From: Amphibalanus amphitrite
Lineage: Eukaryota; Arthropoda; Thecostraca; Balanomorpha; Balanidae
DNA length: 64,000 bases
Assembly (NCBI RefSeq): GCF_019059575.1
Contig: NW_024881693.1
Span: 1 to 64,000, forward strand
Direction: 5' to 3'
Position numbers and translations under genes: made by a program. The notes below the pieces were generated by a model that made no database searches, was not told the origin of the DNA, and saw nothing but the letters and a program-made list of their open reading frames with translations. Below, piece after piece: positions 21,723 to 31,980 of this stretch; position 1 is the first letter of the stretch; every line of letters begins with the position of its first letter.

Positions 21723-23553
21723 GTCACGACGAGGACTCTCCCAGCTACCGGAAGCCGGACTGGGTGGTGCAGATGGAAGAGACGAAGGCGGCAATCCGAG
21801 GTAACGACTCCGGCCGCGCCGCCGACCCCGCGTGCGGTGAATCACTAACCCAGCATGGTGTGCCGCCTCCGATGGATGCCTCCACGGTCAGCATCGCAGA
21901 AATGTCCATGGGCGACGACAGTGTGTTTGCCTCTGACATGGAAGCCGCCAGCGAGGTGCAGCGGAAGCGCAGCCTCCTGCTGGAGCTTCGCGCGGCCAAC
22001 AGCGAGACTGCGGACGATGATAGCCTGATGAACGACTACCTCAGCCGCCATCGCGGCTCCATCTCCGCGGCCATCGAGATGCTGAGTCTGTTCACGGATG
22101 ATGACATCCCGGCATGGCATGGTGCCGATGCCGAGGGAGACTGCAGCTCCCGCGTTGATGATAGTCTGTCACTTCACGGGGCAGACTACACTGACATCAT
22201 ACCTGCCATGCTGCGAGGTATGGGTGGTTGGCAGGATGGCGATGTAGGTCATCGAGGTCCGCGTGACGCCGGAGACGGAGCGGAGGATCCCATCAGCACC
22301 TCATGTCGTCAGCCAGCCACAAGCGCTGTGTTCAAGAGCATGAGTGACCCTTGTGTGCCAGCTAGCCGGGTCTCAATTACTGAGGTCGCTCATGATACGC
22401 AAGCACCGACAGTCACATCGCCAACTCCGACTGATGATGCATCACGCACCTCCGAAGTCCACACCAAGATGGAGGACGTAACCGAAGTGACACAAATCGA
22501 CTCTGGAGAAAGCATCGATGAGTTTCTCAGGCTGGAATCTACACTTGCCAGAGAGGCCTCAGAGGCTAACAGTGGAGCTTTTGACAAAAGTCTTGGCTTG
22601 GAGAGCAGTGGCAACGAGCATGAGGCAGCACAAGAGCGCGAGCGCAATGTAAGCATCTGCTCCGTGATGTCTGAAGATGACCCTGCCTTGTTCCTGCGTG
22701 CCCTGTTAACCAAGGGTCGCCAGGACAGCGTAGCCTCTGCCTCGTCCGACGGGGTTCGGGTGATGGAGGTCACCTCACCACACTCTGTCCTGCATGAGCA
22801 CAGCTACGACGTCGAGGAGCCCGAGACTACCGACGCAGAGGATTCTCAAGATGATGACGATGATGAACAGACGCTGGCCGGAAGTGAAGGAGAAGAAGAT
22901 CTCCTGGATGAGGCTGAAGAAGACGACGAGGAACCAGCTCCAGAGGAGGAAGGGTTTCCGTCCATCCTGTCTCCAATCAGTGAGCGCAGTGAGCCAGGGA
23001 GTTCAGAGTCGCGAACGCCCAGTCCTGATGAGGTCAATCCCGTGGGCGAGAAACTACCGCGCGGCTACAGCGCGTCTCACTCTCTGCATGGCACCATGCG
23101 CTCACTGCTGGACAAGCTGAAGATGCCGCGCTGGTCGGCTGTGGAGCGACTAGCGGCCCTACCACCACCCTCCGCGCATCAAAGAGCTCTGGCTGCCACC
23201 CTGGCCGTATCAGAGTACAGTCCGCGGCCGTCGCTAGCAAGCTCCGGAGATGAGAGTGATGACACGCTCGGAGAAAGAGTTGTAGAAGGCTCTGAAGGAA
23301 GCGGAAGTCTACGAGCAGCCCGTTCGGGTAGTTTGGATGAGCTGTCGTCCTCGAGGAGCTCAATCGAGCGATCTCGAAAGATTTCCCGAGATCTAGAGAC
23401 GCATGAGCTTGAAGAGTCAAAGCGTGCAGGTGCTGAAAGGAGGGCTTTCCCTTTACGACGTAGCTGCAGCACCGAGGAGCTCGATGAACTTAATGAATTT
23501 CTGCAGCTTGAGAGGCAGATCATGTCAGAGACAGAGACAGAATGTGAAATGAG
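21723..23553 (+). CDS. sls: Ser/Asp/Glu-rich spacer exon without Ig domain
   Basis: It follows GCATCCAG and is open for about 610 residues. It begins HDEDSPSYRKPDWVVQMEET and continues as an acidic, Ser-rich chain (EDSQDDDDDEQTLAGSEGEE near 22850; EEDLLDEAEEDDEEPAPEEE near 22895). The C-terminal part has possible kinase sites (RSGSLDELSSSRSSIERSRK; LRRSCSTEELDELNEFLQLE) and a predicted helix. I know no named domain here. The putative donor GAG|GTGATG at 23554 gives a phase one base off the next exon. Either the donor is elsewhere, a small exon is missed, or a base is wrong. It is probably disordered and regulatory. Confidence 0.78.
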
Positions 23554-24156
23554 GTGATGCGTTTTTGGAAATTAACAACATCGAAGTCAAACAACCTGCC
23601 AACTGTCTCGCTACAAACTTTGTGTTGTGACATGCAAGAGCGTAACGATGTAATGTTTGATACTAACTGCAGTGAGAGTCCGGGAATTGTAGCTAGAAGT
23701 GTGCTGTGTTTTCATTTATTTATTGAGCTAACTACGCGTGAAGATTATTTTGCAGCCGCATGCCCCAATGCATGCGTATTTTGCAGCTAGCCGATGCTTA
23801 TCAAGGGGACCAAACAAGACAACGGCCCTGTTTGACCAGTAGTGGTAAGTCATGGACTCAACAACGATGATACAAAGTTGATCAGCATTCTTCTACAGGC
23901 TAATATGGTAGAGTTCGAGGAAAAAGTTGAGTCGTTAATAATAATATTACGTTTTAAATAATACCAGTCGTAAGGAACTGATGTTTTAACCTCTTGTTCC
24001 AAACAGCATTAGTGAAGTAACTGAAAATAGTTTGCGAACATACTTACGAACACACACTTACTTTTAACGACAAAATACTATCAGACGATATGAAGTGCAG
24101 GCGCTGAGAGTAAAAAAAAAGAATACGCGGTCTGATAAACTGTCTCCCTGTTTTAG
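23554..24156 (+). other. Intron, 603 bases
   Basis: Intron ahead of Ig domain M. A short missed exon is possible because the phases of the flanking exons do not match. None could be supported. Confidence 0.5.
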
Positions 24157-24264
24157 CCCGCCAGCAGCCGCCCAAGTTCACCACGGAGCTCACCGACCAG
24201 AAGGCGAAGGAGAACTCGAGCGAAGTGGAGTTCAAGTGTGCCGTCTCGGGTGTACCGAGACCAG
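24157..24264 (+). CDS. sls: Ig domain M, first part
   Basis: It runs from TTTTAG to CCAG|GTCAGA. It encodes RQQPPKFTTELTDQKAKENS and SEVEFKCAVSGVPRP. The B-strand FKC is intact, and the break after GVPRP is the usual C-strand intron site of this gene. Confidence 0.83.
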
Positions 24265-24582
24265 GTCAGACAGCAACGCTGCTTCGTTGGCGCCAGCGAA
24301 CCCCACTCCCTCCCGAACACAATCGTAGCTGTCTAGCTTAATTCCCCATAGAAAATTAGAATATTATTTATGTAGACACATACTCGTATCAAGCCATTTC
24401 AATAAACTACAATACGGTTCCACAATAAAGCATAAACTAGTAAAAAAAATGTACTGCTGCTATTTCACATGATGATCCTCATAATCAAAATGCTAATGAG
24501 ACATGCAAGAGCAGCGAATGGGATGAGAAATTCACGTTTCCACTTGCCGATCTCGTTCACCACCAGTCCGTTCTCCCCACAG
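24265..24582 (+). other. Intron, 318 bases
   Basis: AT-rich intron inside Ig domain M. Nothing else is recognised. Confidence 0.65.
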
Positions 24583-24765
24583 AGGTGACGCTGTTCCACA
24601 ACGACCTACGACTGTCGCTCTCTCGCTTCGTGCGTATCCTGTACGTGGACGACCGCGTCAGTCTGGTGCTGTGCGATGTCACTCCAGACATGGCCGGCCA
24701 GTACACGGTGCGCGCCGTCAACCCGGCCGGAGAGGCCACCTCCACCGCCACGCTGGAGGTGCAGG
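24583..24765 (+). CDS. sls: Ig domain M, second part
   Basis: It runs from CCCACAG to CAGG|GTGAGT. It encodes EVTLFHNDLRLSLSRFVRIL, YVDDRVSLVLCDVTPDMAGQ, YTVRAVNPAGEATSTATLEV. The canonical Trp is Leu (VTLFHND) and the F-strand Cys is Val (QYTVRAVN). The fold probably relies on packing alone. Confidence 0.84.
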
Positions 24766-25200
24766 GTGAGTCGACGCCCGTGCTCGACACGCACGGTCCC
24801 CCTCGGCACGGATGGCACTCGGTTGTCTGACGATTTGATGGAATGGTTGGGGTTGGATGAAATACCGAGCAAACACGGACAGGCATAGCGTGGGTATTGT
24901 GATGTGTAGTATTTGTTAAGCGATATCACAGAGATATGGCTTGTAAGTGTTTGACGGATGTTATGATTGTGAAACATTGTGCAACACAGTGATCAAGGTC
25001 GTAACTATGCGACCGAAAGCTTTGTGTATTTTAAAGTAATTTAAAAATAAATATCATTTTGTTATTTTGAGTTTCTTGAGTTGTCGTTATTCAGCGTACA
25101 TCTTAATGTCATTTGAGTTGTGTATAACAACCATTAAACACACGATGAAGTGTAGCAGCTGTTGTTTTGTGACTGTAACGGCGACTCGGTCCGTCGACAG
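24766..25200 (+). other. Intron, 435 bases
   Basis: AT-rich intron that ends CCGTCGACAG. No other feature is seen. Confidence 0.65.
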
Positions 25201-25349
25201 AATTGTCTGAAGAGGAGCGCGAGGAACTGATCAAGGAGCGTCAGGAGGCCGTCGAAAAACGGAAAAAGCGCGAACAGGAGCGCATCCGACGCATGGAAGA
25301 GAAGAAAACGAATCCAGGAGGAGACGGCGAGGAAGATCCGGGAGAAGAA
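25201..25349 (+). CDS. sls: Charged helix exon (E/R/K-rich)
   Basis: It runs from TCGACAG to GAA|GTGAGT. It encodes ELSEEEREELIKERQEAVEK, RKKREQERIRRMEEKKTNPG and GDGEEDPGEE. The dense i/i+4 pairing of Glu with Arg/Lys predicts a stable single alpha helix or a short coiled coil. It joins the last Ig domain here to the LKPVP repeats. Phases match (G|AA at the start, phase 0 at the end). Confidence 0.8.
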
Positions 25350-26038
25350 GTGAGTTCAGGCCTCTGCCACGTAATTATCCAATATCTACATCCCAGTGAA
25401 GTTCTAATACCATTGTTCTATGGTATATGCGCTGATATTTTAAACCAAATACTCTAATGTCGCAGCGTCTTTCCTTTACAAAAGGGGTTTTAAAGGTGTT
25501 GGCAAGTGGTACGTTATCAACATTCTCCCCAAGTCGTCACCATGGACTTACACCTGTCTCCCCAATATGTGTATCTTATAAACGTGTAATGTGCATTTAC
25601 ATGCGCTTAACCCATGTATCTCCTTTCCAGGGAGCTTCTGAAGCCTATAAAAATAAAGGTATAGTCACTGCGTGATAAACATCTTAACGCTTTAACAGTT
25701 CATTCTGATGAATAAACGCCTAACAACATACGCTTAAACGTTTCTTTTAACGCGGCCACGCATTGCATTGCCAGCTTGGTTTCAACAGAAATGCTTACTT
25801 CGCTTTGCTTCGCTTCTAATGCTTTTGCCGTTTACATATGCTTATTTCGTGCCTGATAAATCTACTCTGGTACGCTTTTACATTTGTGTGCTTCTTGCTA
25901 GCATACAAGAAGTCAACGCTTTATTCAATCGCTTTCCCAATAGCATTGCTTATTTGTGCATGAGCCAGCCCAATGCGAGCCCTATCCGCGATATGGCTGT
26001 TCATGAGCGTAACAAACTAACACACTGCCTCTTCACAG
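25350..26038 (+). other. Intron, 689 bases
   Basis: AT-rich intron. A possible mini-exon at 25631-25658 (GASEAYKNK) has a weak donor and is not needed, because the flanking exons already match in phase 0. Confidence 0.6.
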
Positions 26039-28981
26039 TCGGAGGCAGGTCAAAGGCCGAGCGGCGCAGGTGGAAGTCAGACGAATGAGGATCTTCCAAG
26101 TTGGACCAGTGTGCGACTGAAGCCCACCCAGCCCGACTCTCAGTCAGCGCCAGAAGACAGCGCAGATGTACAGCTAAGGCCGGTCTCGCCACAAGAGTCG
26201 CACCCACCAGTCGATGGTGATGACATTATTCTTAGGCCCGTTCCAGAGAAGGAGACAGAACTCCCTCACAAGGACCAGGTTAAGTTGAAGCAAGTACATT
26301 TCAAGGGACTAGATATGTTGGAAGAAGGAGAAGACATTGACTTGAGATCAGTCCCGGCTAAGGAAATTGAGGTGCCTCATAAAGACCAAGTGCAGTTGAA
26401 ACAAGTTCACTCCAAAGAGCTGACAACACTTGAAGAAGGAGAAGATATACAACTGAAGTCAGCATCGGAAACACAGCCCCAGATTCCACATAAGGGACAA
26501 GTGACGCTGAAACCAGTACCTCCAAAGGAGCCAAAGCGATTGGAAGACGCCGAGAGCATCCGTCTTAAGCCCGTTCCTCTAAAACACGTGGACCCCCAAG
26601 ATGGACCGGAAAACATTGAGCTTAAGACAGTTATGCAAAGAGAAATTGAAGTGCCACACAAAGAACAGATCAAGCTGAAACCAATCCCACCAAAGCCTGC
26701 AAAACCATTGAAGAAAAGGAGAGTGTCAAGTTAAAGCCGGTTCCCCTGAAGCAGTCAAAGGTAACGGACAAAGAGGCCCACAAATTGAAACCGATAGCTC
26801 AACAACAACAACCATCAGTACCACATAAGCAACAGACATCGCTGAAACCAATCCCACCCAAGGAACCAAAAGCAAAGCCAGAGAGAGAAAGTGTTAAGCT
26901 CAAACCAGTACCTAAGAAGGCTGCAGCTCAGAAAGGTGAATCTGAACTCAACGCAAAAACTCAAGCATCACCTGAGCAAAGAAGGCTCCAAGATCTAGAG
27001 CTGGAGATAAGCGAGGAAGACGGGATCCCGAAAACCGAGCCAAAACAGCAAATGGATGACAGTGAAAAACGGTTGGAAGATGTGGCGGACCAAGAGGTTG
27101 GTATGGAACAAACAGGTGATGTATCTCTGAACCTCACACCAAACAAGGAGCCAGACGACGTCCAGGTGGATCAAGATGATGTGTTAAAGCCGATTCCACC
27201 CAAACCTACAGAGGATGAAACAGACAGGGAGGAGGCCGCACCTAAATCTGTACCACCAAAGGAGGTTGAAATTCCTCAGGAAGAGCAGGTTTCTCTCAAA
27301 CACGTCCCAGGCAAATTACCAAAGGAGACACTGGATAAGGAAGAAGTACAGCTGAAACCTATTCCACCAAAGCCTGAGAAAGAAAAGGAAGCTATAGAAG
27401 AAGTGAAACTAAAGCCTGTACCACCAAAGGAAGTCGAGCTTCCTCACAAGGAGCAGGTGTCTCTCAAGCCGGTTCCTGGCAAAGTACCACAAGAGGCTGA
27501 AGAAAAGGAAGAAGTACACTTGAAACCAATTCCACCGAAGCATGAAAAAGAAAAGGAAACTAAAGAGGAAGTAAATTTAAAACCTGTACCACCAAAGGAA
27601 GTCAAGATCCCTCACAAGGAGCAGGTGTCTCTCAAGCCGGTTCCTGGCAAAGTACCACAAGAAGCTGAAGAAAAGGAAAAAGTCCACTTGAAACCAATTC
27701 CACCACCGAAGCTCGAGAAAGAAAAGGAAACTAAAGAGGAAGTAAAACTAAAACCTGTACCACCAAAGGAAGTCGAGCTTCCCCACAAGGAGCAGGTGTC
27801 TCTCAAGCCGGTTCCTGGCAAAGTACCACAAGAGGCTGAAGAAAAGGAAGAAGTACACTTAAACCAACTCCACCGAAGCCTGAAAAAGAAAAGGAAACTA
27901 AAGAGACAGTAAAACTAAAACCTGTACCAACAAAGGAAGTCGAGATCCCTCACAAGGAGCAGGTGTCTCTCAAGCCGGTTCCTGTCAAAGTACCACAAGA
28001 GGCTGAAGAAAAGGAAGAAGTACAACTGAAACCAATTCCACCGAAGCCTGAAAAAGAAAAGGAAACTAAAGAGGAAGTGAAACTAAAGCCTGTACCACCA
28101 AAGGAAGTAGAGATCCCTCACAAGGAGCAGGTGTCTCTCAAACCTGTCCCAGGCAAAGTACCAAAGGAGCCTCAACAAAAGGAAGAAGTACACCTGAAAC
28201 CAATTCCGCCGAAGCCTGAGAAAGAAAAGGAAACTAAAGAGGAAGTAAAACTAAAACCTTTACCACAAAAGGAAGTCGAGATCCCTCACAAGGAGCAGGT
28301 GTCTCTCAAACCTGTGCCAGGCAAAGTACCAAAGGAGACTGAAGAAAAGGAACAAGTACAACTGAAACCAATTCCAGCAAAACCCGAGAAAGAAAAGGGA
28401 ACTAATGAGGAAGTAAAACTAAAAGCTGTACCACCAAAGGAAGTCGAGATCCCTCACAAGGAGCAGGTGTCTCTCAAACCTGTCCCAGGCAAAGTACCAA
28501 AGGAGGCTGAAGAAAAGGAAGAAGTACAACTGAAACCCATTCCGCCAAAACCTGAGAAAGAAAAGGAAACTAGACAGGAAGCAAAACTAAAGCCTGTACC
28601 ACCAAAGGAAGTCGAGATCCCTCACAAGGAGCAGGTTTCTCTCAAACCTGTCCCAGGCAAAGTACCAAAGGAGACTGAGGACAGGGAAGAAGTACACCTG
28701 AAACCAGCTCCACCGAAACCTAAGAAAGAAAAGGAAACTAAAGAGGAGATAAAACTGAAGCCCGTCCCAACAAAAAAGCCCAAGGAGTCGGAAGAGAAGA
28801 AACAAGTTCAAATGAATGCAGTTCAAGAGACAAGTACTCCCTCAACGGGAGATCAATCAAGCGAACCCCCAAATAAAAAAGGGACCAAGAAGAAAACAAA
28901 GCCAAAGGAAGCTCAAGAAACACAAGAGGTTATCGTCGAGGAACTCATTGAATCCATAAAGGGGAAGAAGCCCATATGGAG
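26039..28981 (+). CDS. sls: PEVK-like exon of LKPVP repeats
   Basis: It starts after TTCACAG with SEAGQRPSGAGGSQTNEDLP and then SWTSVRLKPTQP, a variant of the PEW module. It continues as a Lys/Glu/Pro/Val chain: diverged units to about 27270, then nine 56-residue units with the pattern VEIPHKEQVSLKPVPGKVPK ... EEVHLKPIPPKPEKEKETKE. One base seems missing near 26715 and another near 27860, each followed at once by the same motif in the next frame. The end is uncertain. GAG|GTATCC at 28982 has a phase that does not fit the next exon. GAG|GTTATC at 28929 fits in phase 0 but is a weaker donor. Confidence 0.82.
27280..28740 (+). repeat. 168-base (56-residue) tandem repeat
   Basis: GAGCAGGTGTCTCTCAA recurs at about 27457, 27625, 27796, 27963, 28131, 28299, 28467 and 28635, with an earlier copy near 27290. 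The period is 168 bases. Copies are near-identical over long stretches, which points to recent tandem duplication or gene conversion. Confidence 0.9.
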
Positions 28982-29865
28982 GTATCCGTCAGCAATAGCA
29001 TTCATATTTTTCCCTAGTTTTAATTTTGCATGCGTCAATAGTGATGAGATACTAAACAAATGAAGGTAAGCTTACAGCAGCGTTGTAGATATACTTAAAA
29101 CATTTAATTCGGTCGTTCTCATTGTTGTCCTTTTTTATTTTATTTTTCTTTTTGGTAGCTCCTTTTAAGGTGACTTCGCTTCATTGGCTCATGTTTTGTG
29201 ACATCTATCAGTTTCACCGTGCCGAATCGTTATGTATTTAGAACTACGGTGTTCCACTTTCATGCATCTCCATCAAGCTAACCATAACTACACCATGTAG
29301 ACCAATGTAGCTTCTTCTCTGCACGTTGTAGAGAAGCACATGAACTTCCCTCACAATATTGTAAAGCTGTCTTCGGGGAAAAACAGATTGAACAATAATG
29401 ACAGTAGTACAGTGAAAATAGCTATTAATCTTAGTCTTAACTAGCAAGAAATCCTCTTGAATTCAGAAGTCAAAGTACAATACTTAGTTACATTGATGTG
29501 CAATGTGCATTGAACAATTAATTACCTAATATAATTACCCAAGTTACCTAACCTAAGCACCAACTTATTGGTCGCATGGTGATTCAAAATGTCGTATATG
29601 ACCTGCTTATGAAGATGTTTCGATGAAATCTTAAGATGCTTCTATTATTCGCATATGAATGGGATAGCATCCCCATCTTCCAAGCAATTATGAATGGCAT
29701 CACTGTCTTCCAGAAGCATTTAGCTTATATCACTGTTATCGAGCTCCATCAATATCTCCACGACACATCTACATATCATCGACTCGTCTCCCCGACCCGT
29801 GCCTGACCGAAACCACTATCTTCCCGACCCGTGTGTGACCGAAACCACTATCTTCCCAACAACAG
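28982..29865 (+). other. Intron, 884 bases
   Basis: AT-rich intron. Near its 3' end it carries a tandem duplication (29791-29855). A strong-looking donor AAG|GTAAGC at 29066 is preceded in frame by a stop at 29061-29063, so it is not used in the model. Confidence 0.6.
29791..29855. repeat. 32-base tandem duplication
   Basis: Two copies of CCCGACCCGTG followed by TGACCGAAACCACTATCTT, period 32 bases, ending just before the AACAACAG acceptor. The duplication also copies the pyrimidine stretch ahead of the acceptor. Confidence 0.85.
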
Positions 29866-29967
29866 AAGGTGCAGCCGATCATTGAGGAGCAGACCGCCCT
29901 GGAGACAGAGGAGACTCTGAGTGAGTCACAAACGGAGCCCCTACCGGAGGAGCGGCCCTCGCAACAG
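29866..29967 (+). CDS. sls: Small acidic PEVK-like exon
   Basis: It runs from AACAACAG to CAG|GTCAGT, 34 codons. It encodes KVQPIIEEQTALETEETLSE and SQTEPLPEERPSQQ. No domain. Both sides are in phase 0, as with most exons of this stretch, so it can be skipped without a frame change. Confidence 0.68.
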
Positions 29968-31099
29968 GTCAGTCGGACGCCACCAGTCCCCCGCTAACCC
30001 CACCCCACAGAACTACGGCCGTGTGTAAATATCATGCGACTGACTGTACAGGGAGATAGGAACATCGGAGTAAAATGAGTCTTTGACTGTGTGCTTGTAA
30101 CGACGTAATGACTATAACCACTGAATATATGAAATAAAATGAGATGTCAGCAGCGTGTTTTTCTGCAATAAACTGCAATGACAGTGTGTCTAGATCTAAC
30201 AAGTCAATCGAACATTTTTGTTCGTTTTTATTTTTGTTTTTGTAACAGTGGTATGGCCGCGGAAGTGGCCGACATTTTCGCGCGGTTATCACAAGACTTG
30301 AATAACCTTTTGAGTGCGTTTAAGTTGAGTTGGTTGCCTAAGTTGTGACTTGGTTCACCAGCGACTCATCTTTTGTGTCGCGTAGAGCGTCGGGTTTTCT
30401 TTCTTTGGGCAGAGTAACTCCTTCCCTCTGCTCTTCTGAACAATCTGTTTTTAAATGATACTTTTGTGTAAACATGTGGTGAGTTATTGGTAAGTTTTTA
30501 ATTTTTATCATTTTTGCATGACGAAAATCAACCGCATGTGCGTGAGGCTGTGACCAAGTATGTGCTATTCGCAAATCCTCTGCGGTCACATGCTTTTTCT
30601 ACCCCGCTGATACCTACACATCCACAATTTATTGTTGTGCTTCATCAGACATACAATACATCAATGTCCAGGTTGTGTGTTCCAAGCGACTGAGCAATGA
30701 ACGTAGATGCATTTGCAATTCACAAGCTAGTAAACAGTCACCTGACTGTTCAGCTATGGATGCCGTGATACAAGTCATGTTCTGTGTTTGATCACCTTGT
30801 GTCGGCAAGCTCGCACCGTGCGCCTAGCCCTGATGCCGCGTTTGTGTGCCTTGATGTCTGTCATGCATTCCACTTGCTTGATCACTGCACCAATGCATGT
30901 GTTCTGGAGAAAACGCCCCCTGCCTTCCCTGTTCCTGCCAAATATCCCATCAGAGCCCAGCCCAAATTCGACTCCCGGTGATGGGCGGCCGTCCACCGTA
31001 TTCCTCAAGCTCCGTACCTGTGTGCCGGGCACCGGTCGACGTCGCGGGCTTGGTAGACCCCGCCGCAGCGCCGCGGTGCTGACGGGCGTCATTTTACAG
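29968..31099 (+). other. Intron, 1.1 kb
   Basis: Intron with an AT-rich first half and a GC-rich end (30950-31090). No exon, RNA gene or clear repeat is seen. Confidence 0.6.
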
Positions 31100-31204
31100 C
31101 CGCCAGTAGATGTAGAGGCGGTCCGCGACCGGCCTGAGGAGACGGCTCCGGCACACCGGCCACCCGGGACGACGTCCCCGCCGGCTGAGACCGCAGAGCG
31201 AGAG
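31100..31204 (+). CDS. sls: Small Pro/Glu/Ala-rich exon
   Basis: It runs from TTTTACAG to GAG|GTCAGC, 35 codons in phase 0. It encodes PPVDVEAVRDRPEETAPAHR and PPGTTSPPAETAERE. GC-rich compared with the giant exon that follows. No domain. Confidence 0.65.
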
Positions 31205-31980
31205 GTCAGCCACGGCCATCGAGATGGCCGGCTAACAACCTAAATAAACGGCTCAGCACGCTCCACAGGACACCGACGAGGGATTAAAGCAGCCGCTCAC
31301 ACTTCATCTTGAACATGCTGCACTTAAATAAATTTACAAAACACCAATATATATTGAATGGTTTGACGCGATGTTTAAACCGTCGTGCCCTATTAAAAAG
31401 ATGCTAAATATGTAAAATAAAATAGGTAACACGTTTGGCTCAGAGTAAAAGGTACCATTGCGCAAGAAAAAAAAATATCGGCAAAGTTAAGCAAGATCCT
31501 TGAAATCTGGCTTTGTTCTTGCTTGAACTTTGAAGCGTTCCAGGTTTCCCAATTGGATCATATTACTTACATGACACACATTGGATCTTAAGTCATCACT
31601 GTGGACGGTAATAAGTTAAGGATTCATCTTTCTTTTCCATAACTTATCACATCACTGACCTTAGCACACCATACATCATTCAAACGCAGACATACAAAAA
31701 CACACGGTAAACTCCTACTAACCAAAACATTTGTATGTGCTTAGATCATAGTCTCTCATGCTCGCCCCTTTCAAATTGGTGGAGAAACAAAGCTACATTT
31801 TTTGAAAGCAGTCTCTAGGAGCCTTGGTACTTAATTTACTGCAAATCCAGCCGAATCAAGCTCAGGCTATCCTAAACGTTTATTTAAGTAGTATATATAT
31901 TTTCCGTCCTATGTGGGACGTAAACAACTTAAACCTGCCAACATAGACAATCGCAATTTGACGCAATTCAATACTTCCAG
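31205..31980 (+). other. Intron, 776 bases
   Basis: AT-rich intron before the 7.9-kb repeat exon. No feature beyond its splice sites. Confidence 0.65.

Noticed and set aside
25631-25658. A 28-base mini-exon (GASEAYKNK)
   Set aside because: Its donor (GGTATAG) is weak, and including it would break the phase 0 match between the exons at 25,201 and 26,039.
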